The notes: generated by a model from the sequence alone, not told the origin. A stretch of DNA of 36,048 bases from an uncultured Oscillospiraceae bacterium (GCA_947630375.1 CANRHH010000025.1:1-36048), one strand, 5' to 3'. Numbered from the stretch's first letter, positions 14,046 through 23,141 are shown. Numbers and translations are program-made.

Positions 14046-15302
14046 TTATGCACCGATCACGTAGGCCAGCAGGTCCGGCGGGGTGAAGCCGGGGGCATAT
14101 TCCGGCGTCAGGCTCTCATAGAAGCTCTGGAGCCGCTGTCCGTACTCCTGGTTGGACGCCTTGCCCTTGGCGGTGAGCGGCGTCACGCCGTCGGAGGCGT
14201 ACTCGATGGCCGCGTCCACGCTCAGGGGCAGGCGCATGATCACGTGGTAGCCATAGCTGGTCTCCACCGGGTCGGACACCTGGTAGTCCTCCAGGGCGTT
14301 CACCGCGTCCTCAAATTCCTGCACCATGGTGCCGGGGGTAAAGGTGTAGCCCTCGGGGAAATTGACCTTGCCGGTGTCCTCGCAATACTCGTCCTTCAGC
14401 TCCCGGAAACGCGCCAGCAGGGCCTCCGTGTCCGTGATGGCCTGGAGCTCCTGGGCAACGGCCTTCGCCTGCTCCAGCTTCTGGGCCTTTGCCGCCTCGT
14501 CCAGCGCCTCGCCGGTGGCCGGGTCCACGGTCATAAAGAGGATGTGCCCGGCGGAGAGATAGCCGTTGTCCACCAGATAGTCCATAGCGGCCGCCTCGTC
14601 ATAGAGCTCCCCCGCCTCTCCGTAGATCTGGAGGTAGTTCTGCCGGTAGAAGCTGTTGGTCTCAAACACCCAGCGGTACAGATCCAGGTTCATATAGATC
14701 CCCGCCAGATATTCCTCAAAATCGGCCTCGGTGGCCCCTTCGCCGCAGATATTGACGATGTCCTCCCGGAGCTGCTCCTCCAAGGCGGCCAGCTCATCCT
14801 CCGGCAGGGTCACCTGGTTTTCCTCCGCGAAGAGCTCGATGGCGCAGAGCTGCAGCAGGTTGAGCTCGGTATTGTCCACCGCCGCCTGGGCGAAGCTGGT
14901 CCCCTCGGCGTATTCGTCCTTCCAGTGCTGCTCCATCCCGTAGTAGGTGCTCATACTTTCAAAATAGTTCTGCACCTGCAGGACCTGGGAGGAGAGCATA
15001 TAGAAATACTTGTCCCAGGTGATCTCCTGCCCGTTCACGGTGAAGATCACCTCTTTGGGCTGGTGGAGGGCCTGGATGGCGGCCAGGTCCAGGGTCTCGA
15101 TCCCGGCGGCGCTGTCCTCCGGGGCTTCGCTGGTCTCGGGGGTCTCGTCCGTCTCCGGGGCTTCGCCCTCTTCCGGAGCGGCAGGGCCCGGGGCGGCGGT
15201 GGCCGCCGGCACTTTCAGCGCCGGGCTGGCGCTACCCAGCCAGCCCGCCAGGCCCGCAAAGGCCAGGCACAGGATCAGCATGACTGCAAAGAATTTTTTC
15301 AT
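14046..15302 (-). CDS. Secreted peptidyl-prolyl isomerase / foldase (PrsA/SurA-like)
   Basis: A 418-residue exported protein. The N terminus is a signal peptide or anchor (KKFF, then a hydrophobic stretch to about residue 25). Its only cysteine is not in a lipobox, so unlike Bacillus PrsA it is probably not a lipoprotein. A Pro/Glu/Thr-rich acidic linker (about 30-70) follows, then an alpha-helical SurA-like chaperone region, and a parvulin-type isomerase domain (about 245-380) with SAGHILF near its start and SYGYHVIMRLP at its end. It should help extracytoplasmic proteins fold. ATG 15302 has AAAGGA 9 nt upstream and is preferred over 15326. The gene follows mfd, an order known from other Clostridia, but here a structured repeat and a candidate promoter lie between. 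The whole gene sits between inverted copies of that repeat. Confidence 0.85.
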   Translation of the reverse strand: MKKFFAVMLILCLAFAGLAGWLGSASPALKVPAATAAPGPAAPEEGEAPETDETPETSEAPEDSAAGIETLDLAAIQALHQPKEVIFTVNGQEITWDKYFYMLSSQVLQVQNYFESMSTYYGMEQHWKDEYAEGTSFAQAAVDNTELNLLQLCAIELFAEENQVTLPEDELAALEEQLREDIVNICGEGATEADFEEYLAGIYMNLDLYRWVFETNSFYRQNYLQIYGEAGELYDEAAAMDYLVDNGYLSAGHILFMTVDPATGEALDEAAKAQKLEQAKAVAQELQAITDTEALLARFRELKDEYCEDTGKVNFPEGYTFTPGTMVQEFEDAVNALEDYQVSDPVETSYGYHVIMRLPLSVDAAIEYASDGVTPLTAKGKASNQEYGQRLQSFYESLTPEYAPGFTPPDLLAYVIGA

Positions 15303-15376
15303 AGCTTTGATTCCTTTCCCGCTCATCTATCTGTAGACAAAGATCTGCTGCATTTGCCTCGGAGCTGCAAAACATT

Positions 15377-15511
15377 TAAATTCGTTTTTGGGGCAGCTTT
15401 GCCGCCTCAAAAACACTCTGAGGCGAGCGAAGCGAGCCCTCGCGCCGACCAAGCGAAGCGCGATAAGCGCGAGTATCAAATGCGAGCCCAGCGTAGCGGG
15501 TCGCATTTGAA
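15377..15511 (-). repeat. Four-hairpin intergenic repeat, copy 2
   Basis: Reverse complement of the element at 13823-13958. About 97% identical outside the third hairpin, which reads TCGCTTCGCTCGC here. It starts 25 bp past the mfd stop, and on the minus strand it lies between a candidate promoter (15542-15514) and the foldase start. It is therefore probably transcribed as most of the foldase 5' leader. Confidence 0.85.
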
Positions 15512-15513
15512 TT

Positions 15514-15542
15514 AATATACCACAGCCCGCCGGAAACTACAA
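15514..15542 (-). promoter_or_regulatory. Candidate foldase promoter over the mfd stop codon
   Basis: TTGTAG (15542-15537), 17 bp, TATATT (15519-15514) on the minus strand. The -35 box is the last sense codon plus the stop of mfd. Transcription would begin at about the first bases of repeat copy 2, giving a ~200-nt structured leader. Confidence 0.5.
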
Positions 15543-18500
15543 GGGTTTGTCCGCCGCCTCTCCGCCGCCCCAGGCGGCGGCAAAGCGCCGGGCCTCGTCG
15601 ATCACCCGGTTCTTGGCCTTGATCTTCAGGCTCAGGCAGGGCTTGGAGCCCGCCTCCACCCGCAGCCGGCCTTTATATTCGGGCAGGGCGTAGAGGGCGG
15701 AGACCTTCTCCATGTCAAATTCCTTCACGGTAAAGCGCAGGCTGCCCTGCTTCTGGGAGATGTCCGTGATGCCGGCCCGGCCCGCCTCGCCCCGGAGCAG
15801 GGCCACCCGGATCAGGGCATTGACCCCCGGGGGCGGCTCCCCGAAGCGGTCGATAAGCTCGTCGGTCAGGTCGTCCGCCTCCTCCTCGCTGCGGATCAGG
15901 GCGATGCGCCGGTAGAGGTCCATCCGCTGCTCCGAAGAGGGGATATACCGGTCCGGGATATTGGCCGCCACAGCCAGGTCCGCCGAGCACTCCGCCCGCT
16001 GGGGCAGCTGGACGCCCCGGGCCTCCAGCACCGCCTCGCTCAGCAGCTTCATATACATATCGTAGCCCACGTCGATCATGTGCCCCGACTGCTCCGCCCC
16101 CAACAGATTGCCCGCGCCCCGGATCTCCAGATCCCGCATGGCGATCTTGATGCCGGAGCCGAACTGGGCAAAGTCCCGGATGGCGTTGAGCCGCTTTTCC
16201 GCGATCTCGGTGAGCACCTTGTCCCGCCGGAAGGTGAGATAGGCGCTGGCCCGGCGGGTGGAGCGGCCCACCCGGCCCCGGATCTGGTGCAGCTGGGCCA
16301 GGCCCATTTTGTCCGCGTCCTCCACGATGAGGGTGTTTACGTTGGGGATATCGATGCCGGTCTCGATGATGGTGGTGCATACCAGCACCTGCACCTGGCC
16401 GTTGGCGGTGCTCTCCATCACGGAGGCCAGAGACGCCTTGTCCATCTGCCCGTGGGCCACGGCCACCACCGCGTCCTCCAGCAGGTCCGAGAGCTTCCGG
16501 GCCGTCCGGTCGATATCCTCGATCCGGTTGTGCAGGTAGTACACCTGCCCGCCCCGCTGAAGCTCCCGGCGGATGGCCCCGGCCAGGATGCCCCAGTCGT
16601 GCTCCATCACGAAGGTCTGCACCGGCAGCCGGTCCTCCGGCGGCTCCTCGATGGTGGACATGTCCCGGATGCCGGACATGGCCATGTTCAGCGTCCGGGG
16701 GATGGGGGTGGCGGACAGGGTCAGCACGTCCACCCCCTGGGCCAGCTCCTTGATATGCTCCTTGTGGGTGACGCCGAAGCGCTGCTCCTCGTCCACCACC
16801 AGCAGCCCCAGGTCCTTGAACTTCACGTCCTTGGACAGGAGCCGGTGAGTGCCGATGACCAGGTCGCAGGCGCCGGAGGCCAGATCCCGCAGGGTCTGGG
16901 CGCTCTGGCCGCCAGTCTTGAAGCGGCTGAGCACCGCGATATTCACCGGGAAGCCGAAGAAGCGCTGGAGAGCCGTCTGGTAGTGCTGCTGGGCCAGGAC
17001 CGTGGTGGGCACTAAGATGGCCGCCTGTTTCCCGTCCAGCACGCACTTCATCACCGCCCGCAGGGCCACCTCCGTCTTGCCGAATCCCACGTCCCCGCAC
17101 AGCAGCCGGTCCATGGGCACGGAAGACTCCATGTCCCGCTTGATCTCCGCCACGCACCGGAGCTGGTCGTCGGTCTCGGTGTAGCCGAAGTTGTCCTCAA
17201 ACTCCCGCTGCCACTCGCTGTCCGGCGAGAAGGCATAGCCCGGCAGCCGCTGGCGCTGGGCGTAGAGCTTGATGAGCTTCTCGGCCATGTCCTTGGCGGC
17301 GTGCTTGGCCCGGGAGCGGGTCTTGGCCCACTCGGTGCCTCCCATTTTGGACAGGCGCACCGGTCTCTCCTCCCCGCCGCCGGTGTATTTGCTCACCAGG
17401 TCCAGCTGGGTGGCGGGCACATAGAGGGTGTCCGTCCCGGCGTAATTGATCTTCACATAGTCTTTTTCAAAGCCGTCCACCTGCATCTTCACGATGCCGG
17501 CGAAGCGGCCGATGCCGTGGTTCTCGTGGACCACATAGTCCCCCACCGACAGGTCCGCGTAGGACTCGATCCGCTCCCGGCCGGGAGGCAGCTTCCGGCG
17601 GGCGCTTTTTTTATGCCCGGCACGCAGCAGCTGGGCATCGGTGAGGACGGCCAGCTTCAGCCCCGGGTATTCCATCCCCGCCGACACGGCCCCGATGCTG
17701 ATCACGCATCCGCCGCTTTTCGGCAGGGCGGTCAGCTTCTCCTGGAGCGGGGCAGAGATGCCCCGGCCCTCGAAGAACTCCTGGAGTACCTTGGCCCGGC
17801 GCAGGTCCGCCGCCAGCACCAGCACCCGGTAGTCCTGCCGGAGATACACCGCCAGGTCCTCCGCCGCGGCCTGGGCGCTGCCCGCGTAGGAGGGCAGCTG
17901 CTTGGCCGGGACGCTGGTGATCGTCTTGGGCGCGATGGGACCCCGGCCCAGGGTAAAGGCGTCCGCCATATAGAGGGGGAAATCCTCCAGGCGGCGGACC
18001 AGAAGGTCCATACTCAAAACGACGCTCTCCGGCTGGGGCACAAAGCGGCCCTGCCGCTGGAGATCCCGCAGGTCCTCGGTAAGCTGTTTGAGATAGTCCC
18101 GGGCCCGCTCGGCGCAGCGGTTGGGCTGGTCCAGCAGCACCACCGCCTCCGCCGGTATGTAATCCGCGCCGGTGGCCATAGGGTAGAGCAGCGGCAGGAA
18201 CCGGTCCTCATCCCCTGTGGTCAGGGCGTTTTCCAGCTTCTCCGCGTCGGCCCGGAGTCCGGCGGCCACCGTGGCCGCCGCCTCGCTGGTCCGCCGCCGG
18301 GCATAGCGCTCCGCCAGGTGCTCCAGCTCTCGGCAGAGCTTCCCCACCCCGCCGGCGGCCAGGGAGGGCAGCGCCTCCGCCGCCGGCAGCAGCACACAGC
18401 GGTCCAGATTCTCGCTGCGCCGCTGGGAGGCCGTGTCAAAGCGGCCCATGGAGTCTATATCGTCCCCCCAGAACTCCACCCGCACCGGCTCCGCCTCGCC

Positions 18501-19055
18501 GGGAGAGAAGAAGTCCAGGATCCCGCCCCGGCGGGCGAACTGCCCCGGACCCTCCACCTGCTCGCAGCGGCTGTAGCCGCAGCGGAGCAAGGCGTCCTCC
18601 ACGTCCTCGATGGGGACGCTGCCCGCGGCGTCCAGGGTGAAGGCAGCGCGCAGCAGCGTCTCCGGCGGCATGGTCCGCTCCAGCAGGCCGGAGATGGAGG
18701 CCACCGCCACCGGGGCCTGCCCGGAGGCCAGCGCGTACAGGGCGGCGATGCGCCGCTGCTCCGCCTGGCGGGAGGCGGCCTGGCTGGGATAAAAGGTGAA
18801 ATCCCGCATGGTCAGGGTCTGCACCGGCTCTGACAGCAGCGCGTTCAGATCCCGGGCAAAGCTCTCGGCGGCGGTATCGTCCGGGCAGAGGACGAAGAGG
18901 GGCCGGTCCAGCCGGCGGCGGAGCGCCGCGGCCAGATGGGCCCGGTGCACCGCCGAAAGCCCGGAAACGAGCGCGGGAAGCCCGCCGCTCTCCAGCAGGG
19001 AGGGGAGGGCGGCTGCTTCCCGGTTTTCAAAAAATTGCTGCAACAGGATATCCAT
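15537..19055 (-). CDS. mfd: Transcription-repair coupling factor Mfd
   Basis: About 1172 residues, the usual length. Mfd uses ATP to push stalled RNA polymerase off damaged DNA and recruits UvrA. The order is a UvrB-like N-terminal region (TMRDFTFYPSQAASRQ), the RNA-polymerase interaction domain (VGDYVVHENHGIGRF), the RecG-like translocase with GDVGFGKT (654-661) and DEEQRFGV, QIRGRVGRS, and the C-terminal regulatory domain. All motor motifs look intact. The start is unusual: ATG 19055 lies only 9 nt past a TATAAT box and has no ribosome binding site, so the mRNA is predicted to be leaderless or nearly so. An upstream ATG at 19076 lies beyond the -10 box and is rejected. The gene follows trmO by 72 bp on the same strand and precedes the foldase gene. 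Confidence 0.96.
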   Translation of the reverse strand: MDILLQQFFENREAAALPSLLESGGLPALVSGLSAVHRAHLAAALRRRLDRPLFVLCPDDTAAESFARDLNALLSEPVQTLTMRDFTFYPSQAASRQAEQRRIAALYALASGQAPVAVASISGLLERTMPPETLLRAAFTLDAAGSVPIEDVEDALLRCGYSRCEQVEGPGQFARRGGILDFFSPGEAEPVRVEFWGDDIDSMGRFDTASQRRSENLDRCVLLPAAEALPSLAAGGVGKLCRELEHLAERYARRRTSEAAATVAAGLRADAEKLENALTTGDEDRFLPLLYPMATGADYIPAEAVVLLDQPNRCAERARDYLKQLTEDLRDLQRQGRFVPQPESVVLSMDLLVRRLEDFPLYMADAFTLGRGPIAPKTITSVPAKQLPSYAGSAQAAAEDLAVYLRQDYRVLVLAADLRRAKVLQEFFEGRGISAPLQEKLTALPKSGGCVISIGAVSAGMEYPGLKLAVLTDAQLLRAGHKKSARRKLPPGRERIESYADLSVGDYVVHENHGIGRFAGIVKMQVDGFEKDYVKINYAGTDTLYVPATQLDLVSKYTGGGEERPVRLSKMGGTEWAKTRSRAKHAAKDMAEKLIKLYAQRQRLPGYAFSPDSEWQREFEDNFGYTETDDQLRCVAEIKRDMESSVPMDRLLCGDVGFGKTEVALRAVMKCVLDGKQAAILVPTTVLAQQHYQTALQRFFGFPVNIAVLSRFKTGGQSAQTLRDLASGACDLVIGTHRLLSKDVKFKDLGLLVVDEEQRFGVTHKEHIKELAQGVDVLTLSATPIPRTLNMAMSGIRDMSTIEEPPEDRLPVQTFVMEHDWGILAGAIRRELQRGGQVYYLHNRIEDIDRTARKLSDLLEDAVVAVAHGQMDKASLASVMESTANGQVQVLVCTTIIETGIDIPNVNTLIVEDADKMGLAQLHQIRGRVGRSTRRASAYLTFRRDKVLTEIAEKRLNAIRDFAQFGSGIKIAMRDLEIRGAGNLLGAEQSGHMIDVGYDMYMKLLSEAVLEARGVQLPQRAECSADLAVAANIPDRYIPSSEQRMDLYRRIALIRSEEEADDLTDELIDRFGEPPPGVNALIRVALLRGEAGRAGITDISQKQGSLRFTVKEFDMEKVSALYALPEYKGRLRVEAGSKPCLSLKIKAKNRVIDEARRFAAAWGGGEAADKPL

Positions 19056-19064
19056 ACGAGGGAT

Positions 19065-19093
19065 ATTATACCACACGGCGGCGGCGGGCGCAA
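19065..19093 (-). promoter_or_regulatory. Promoter of mfd (leaderless transcript)
   Basis: TTGCGC (19093-19088), 17 bp, TATAAT (19070-19065). With the usual 6-8 nt from -10 to start point, transcription begins 0-3 nt before the ATG at 19055. Confidence 0.68.
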
Positions 19094-19127
19094 GGGCGGA
19101 AAGGGGCGGGGCCGGTCGAAGGGCCCT

Positions 19128-19811
19128 TCAGCGCCTCTCCACGGCCGTGACGAACACGGTCCCCTCCTCCACCCGGAACCGGACGGTGAGCCCCGCGAAG
19201 TCCAGGGCATAGAGCCGTTCCCCGTCCGCCTGATACCGGGGCCGGGGGTCGTTGGCCAGGACGCCCCGGAGGGCGGCCCGCTTTTCCGGCGGGACCCGCT
19301 CCTCCAGTTCCGGCGGCAGCTCCACCGTCAGCGTCTGCCCCGGGTCCGGGGCGAAGCCGCCGCTGGCCTCCGGCTTACAGTCGGCATAGGGCAGATAGGG
19401 CTTGATGTCAAAGATCGGGGTGCCGTCCACCAGGTCCGCCCCGGCCACCCGCAGCGTGGGCCCCAGGGCCCGGTCCTGCCGCACCTCCAGCAGCCGCACG
19501 CAGGACAGGCCCAGGGCGTTGGGCCGGAAGGGGGAGCGGCTGGCGAACACACCCACCCGCCGGTTGCCCCCCAGCCGGGGCGGGCGCACCGTGGGCGACC
19601 AGTCCCCCCGCTGGGTCTTGGAAAACTGCCAGATGAGCCACAGGTGGCTGAAGCCCTCGATGCCCCGCAGGGCGTCCGGGTTCCGGTAGGGCGGCTCAAA
19701 GACGATCAGGCTCTCCAGCGCCTCTACCACCCCCGCCTGGCGGGGGACGCCGAACTTATCCGGAAAATCGCTGCGGATATGGGCGATGGGTTTTATCACA
19801 ACATCCGGCAC
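19128..19811 (-). CDS. trmO: tRNA (N6-threonylcarbamoyladenosine37-N6)-methyltransferase TrmO
   Basis: A 227-residue protein of the TrmO/TsaA (UPF0066) family, which uses S-adenosylmethionine to methylate t6A37 in ACY-reading tRNAs. Recognisable parts are IAHIRSDFPDKFGVPRQ at the N terminus, EGFSHLWLIWQF, RVGVFASRSPFRPNALGLS, the core SAM-binding segment of this beta-barrel class, and GTPIFDIKPYLPYAD. The start is a GTG at 19811 with GGAGGAG 5 nt upstream. It overlaps the end of the CPBP gene by 16 bp, so translation is probably coupled. A 12-bp palindrome (GAAGGGCCCTTC, 19118-19129) covers its stop codon. With MiaA and MiaB it is the third position-37 enzyme in this region. Confidence 0.92.
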   Translation of the reverse strand: MPDVVIKPIAHIRSDFPDKFGVPRQAGVVEALESLIVFEPPYRNPDALRGIEGFSHLWLIWQFSKTQRGDWSPTVRPPRLGGNRRVGVFASRSPFRPNALGLSCVRLLEVRQDRALGPTLRVAGADLVDGTPIFDIKPYLPYADCKPEASGGFAPDPGQTLTVELPPELEERVPPEKRAALRGVLANDPRPRYQADGERLYALDFAGLTVRFRVEEGTVFVTAVERR

Positions 19812-20515
19812 AGCAGCTCCTCCAGCTGGGACAGCAGCGACAGGGACACGCCGTTGATCAGCATGTGCAGAAAAATGGGGGCCCAGACCGACTCCGTCCG
19901 CTCATAACAGCGGCAGAGCACGAAAGAGGCCGGGATATACTGGACCAGGTAGAGCAGGGCCGCCGCGTCCAGCAGGGCAAAGCTCCACACGTGGTACAGG
20001 GAGAACAGCAGGATGCTGGCGGCGTAGGCCAGTACCCGGCTTTTTCGCCGCAGCAGGCCGAACACCGCCCCCCGAAACAGGATCTCCTCCACGATGGGGG
20101 CCATGAACACCGCCATAGCCGATACGGTGCCCATCTCCATGTTCGCCATGTCCATGACGGCGGCGTTGTTGGGGTTGTCCGCCGGGAAGAGGGACAGCAG
20201 GGAGTTGACCGCCAGGTTCAGCGCCAGCATGATCCCGTACCCGGCCAGCACCTCCACCAGGCAGTTAAAGGGCCGGTCACACAGCGGGTCAAAGTCCCGC
20301 CGGAGAAACCGCAGCTCAAACGCCAGCATATAGACCAGACCGACGGCGTAATAGATCAGGTTGAAAGCCGCGTCGCTGAGGGAGGGTATGAGCGGCAGCA
20401 GGACAAAGCTCATCGCCAGCGGCAGCAGCAGCACATGCACCGGCAGATACGCCAGCGCCGCTATGCTCTCCCGCCGGGTCATGCGGCTGCTTCCGGGAGA
20501 AAGCGGCGCTCTCAT
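19796..20515 (-). CDS. CPBP family intramembrane metalloprotease
   Basis: A 239-residue membrane protein with about six to seven hydrophobic segments and the CPBP/Abi (Rce1-like) signature: EEILFR (143-148, the EExxxR motif), a histidine in SLYHVW (His175), and HMLIN (217-221, HxxxN). Family members cleave CaaX-type, bacteriocin or signalling substrates inside the membrane, and some give self-immunity to bacteriocins. No bacteriocin or double-glycine leader gene is seen nearby. The ATG at 20515 overlaps the mutS TGA by four bases (ATGA), and the gene end overlaps trmO by 16 bp. It is therefore embedded in the mutS transcript. The substrate and the reason for this placement are unknown. Confidence 0.85.
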   Translation of the reverse strand: MRAPLSPGSSRMTRRESIAALAYLPVHVLLLPLAMSFVLLPLIPSLSDAAFNLIYYAVGLVYMLAFELRFLRRDFDPLCDRPFNCLVEVLAGYGIMLALNLAVNSLLSLFPADNPNNAAVMDMANMEMGTVSAMAVFMAPIVEEILFRGAVFGLLRRKSRVLAYAASILLFSLYHVWSFALLDAAALLYLVQYIPASFVLCRCYERTESVWAPIFLHMLINGVSLSLLSQLEELLCRML

Positions 20516-23121
20516 GGCGCGCCTGCTTTCTTTTTCAGCTCATAGAGCAGGTTCAGGGCCTCGATGGGCGTCAGGGTGTTCAGGTCGGTCTTTTGCAGGG
20601 TCTCCCGCACCTGGTCGGCTCCTAAGTCGGCCAGGCTGATCTGGTCCCGCGCTTCCGGCGCTTTTCCCGCCGCCGGGGCGGCGGGGCCCCCTGCCTCCAG
20701 GGCCTTCAAATAGCCCTTGGCCTTGCCCAGCACCTGCTCGGGCAGGCCGGCCAGCTTGGCCACCTCGATGCCGTAACTGTCGTCCGCCGCGCCGGGGACG
20801 ATCTTGCGCAGGAAGACCAGGCTGCCCCCCTGCTTCTTGGCGGTGATGTTGTAATTGCGCACCCCCTCGATCTCCCCCTCCAAGGTGGAGAGCTCGTGGT
20901 AGTGGGTGGCGAACATGGTCTTGGCCCCGAGACGGCGCTTGTCCGCGCAGAACTCCAGCACCGCCCGGGCGATGGCCATGCCGTCAAAGGTGGAGGTTCC
21001 CCGGCCGATCTCGTCCAGGATCAGCAGGGAGGCGGCGGTGGCGTGGCGCAGGATATGGGCCATCTCGTTCATCTCCACCATGAAGGTGGACTGGCCGGAG
21101 GCCAGGTCGTCCGAGGCGCCGATCCGGGTGAACACCCGGTCCACGATGCCGATGGTGGCGCTCCGGGCCGGCACAAAGGAGCCCATCTGCGCCATCAGCA
21201 CGATGAGGGCCGTCTGGCGCATATAGGTGGATTTGCCGGCCATGTTGGGGCCGGTGACGATGGCCACCCGGTCCCCGGCGTCGTTGAGGAAGGTGTCGTT
21301 GGGGACAAAGAGCACGTCCTTCAGGGTCTGCTCCACCACCGGATGCCGGCCCTGGACGATGCGCAGCTCCCGGGAGGTGTCCACCTCGGGCATGGTATAG
21401 CCGTTGCGGACGGCCACCTCGGCCAGGGAGCAGAACACGTCCAGCCGGGCCACCGCGTCCGCCGCAGCCTGGACCCGGGCCACCTTGGCGGCCACGCTGT
21501 CCCGGACCTGGCAGAAGTATTCGTACTCCAGGTCGTTGATCCGGTCCCGGGCGGTGAGCAGGGTGTTCTCCAGCTCCTTGAGCTCCTGGGTGAAGTAGCG
21601 CTCGTTGGAGACCAGCGTCTGCTTGCGGATGTAGTCCTCCGGGACGTTTTCCAGCCCCGCGGAGCGGGGCACGTCGATATAATAGCCGAAGACCTTGTTG
21701 TAGCCCACCTTCAGCTTCTTGATGCCCGTGCGCTGCCGCTCCCGGGCCTCCAGCTCGGTGACCATCTGGGCCCCGTTGTCCCGCACGGAGCGGAGCCGGT
21801 CCAGCTCCTCGGAATAGCCCGGGCGGAGGATGCCCCCCTCCCGGACGGAGAAAGGCGGGTCGTCGCAGATGGCCCGGTCGATCTCAAAGCGCAGATCCTC
21901 CAGGGCGTCCATGGCGGCGATCTCCCGCAGGGCGGCGGAGGTGAACGGAGCCAGCAGCTCCTTCAGCCGGGGCAGCACGGCGGCGCAGTTGGCCAGAGAG
22001 CGCAGATCCCGGCCCCCGGCTGTGCCGTACACCGCCCGGCCCACCAGGCGCTGCATATCCCCGATCTCCCGCAGGGCCAGCATCAGCTCTCCCCGGGCCA
22101 CGTTGTCCCGGAACAGCTCGTTGACCGCGGCCAGGCGCCGTTTGATGGCCACCGCGGACAGCAGCGGCCGCTCCACCCAGGCTCTGAGCATCCGGCCCCC
22201 CATGGGGGTCCGGGTCCGGTCCAGCACCCAGAGCAGGGAGCCCCGCTTCTCCCCGCTGCGCAGGGATTCGGTCAGCTCTAAGCTCCGCCGGGCAGTCCAG
22301 TCCAGCTCCATATAGCGGCCGCCGTAGAACACGTCCAGCTTGCCGATGTGGCTCAGGTCAAATTTCTGGGTCTCCTCGATATAGGCCAGCAGGGCCCCGG
22401 CGGCGCAGACCGCGCCGCTGCCCTCCCCCAGGCCGCTCTGGTCGATGTCCGCAAAGCCGAACTGGGCACAGACCCGGGCGGCGGCGGGCATAAACTCAAA
22501 CAGATCCCGCCCCGGCTCCAGCATGGCCCCCAGCCGCTTGAGCAGGAACTCTCCGATCAGATTCTCCTGGGCCGCGCCCTGGGACAGCACCGCCTCCCGG
22601 GGGGCAAAGCGGCCCAGCTCGTTGAGGATGTGGGACGCGGCGTCCGCCTCATAGGCGGCGCAGCAGAACTCGCCGGTGGACACGTCGCAGAAGGCGGCGC
22701 CCCCCTGGGCCCCGTTCAGATACACCGCACAGATATAGTTGCTGCGGCCCTCCTCCAGCATGGAGCTCTCGGTGACGGTGCCGGGGGTGATGACCCGGAT
22801 CACGTCCCGCTTGACGATGCCCTTGGCCAGGGCCGGGTCCTCGGTCTGCTCACAGATGGCCACCTTGTAGCCCTTGGCGATGAGCCGGGCGATGTAGGCC
22901 TCGGCGCTGTGATAGGGCACGCCGCACATGGGAGTCCGGTCCTCCGGGTTCTCCACCGTCCGGTCCCGGGTGGTCAGGGCGATGTCCAGCTCCTTGGAGG
23001 CCAGTTTGGCGTCCTCGTCGAACATCTCGTAGAAATCGCCCAGGCGGAAAAACAGCAGGCAGTCGGCATACTGCTGCTTGATCTCTTGGTACTGCCGTTT
23101 CATCGGCGTCAGTTCAGGCAT
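20512..23121 (-). CDS. mutS: DNA mismatch repair protein MutS
   Basis: An 869-residue MutS1. It binds base mismatches and small loops and recruits MutL on ATP binding. The N-terminal mismatch-reading motif is FFRLGDFYEMF (Phe and Glu of the FxE element). The connector, lever and clamp domains follow, then the ATPase with GPNMAGKST (624-632), DEIGRGTSTFDG and the ATHYHEL segment. A 20-bp gap separates it from miaB upstream; GGGAGAGAG lies close before the ATG. Its stop overlaps the CPBP gene start. The protein looks complete. Confidence 0.97.
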   Translation of the reverse strand: MPELTPMKRQYQEIKQQYADCLLFFRLGDFYEMFDEDAKLASKELDIALTTRDRTVENPEDRTPMCGVPYHSAEAYIARLIAKGYKVAICEQTEDPALAKGIVKRDVIRVITPGTVTESSMLEEGRSNYICAVYLNGAQGGAAFCDVSTGEFCCAAYEADAASHILNELGRFAPREAVLSQGAAQENLIGEFLLKRLGAMLEPGRDLFEFMPAAARVCAQFGFADIDQSGLGEGSGAVCAAGALLAYIEETQKFDLSHIGKLDVFYGGRYMELDWTARRSLELTESLRSGEKRGSLLWVLDRTRTPMGGRMLRAWVERPLLSAVAIKRRLAAVNELFRDNVARGELMLALREIGDMQRLVGRAVYGTAGGRDLRSLANCAAVLPRLKELLAPFTSAALREIAAMDALEDLRFEIDRAICDDPPFSVREGGILRPGYSEELDRLRSVRDNGAQMVTELEARERQRTGIKKLKVGYNKVFGYYIDVPRSAGLENVPEDYIRKQTLVSNERYFTQELKELENTLLTARDRINDLEYEYFCQVRDSVAAKVARVQAAADAVARLDVFCSLAEVAVRNGYTMPEVDTSRELRIVQGRHPVVEQTLKDVLFVPNDTFLNDAGDRVAIVTGPNMAGKSTYMRQTALIVLMAQMGSFVPARSATIGIVDRVFTRIGASDDLASGQSTFMVEMNEMAHILRHATAASLLILDEIGRGTSTFDGMAIARAVLEFCADKRRLGAKTMFATHYHELSTLEGEIEGVRNYNITAKKQGGSLVFLRKIVPGAADDSYGIEVAKLAGLPEQVLGKAKGYLKALEAGGPAAPAAGKAPEARDQISLADLGADQVRETLQKTDLNTLTPIEALNLLYELKKKAGAP

Positions 23122-23141
23122 TTTTCTCTCTCCCGTCGTCT

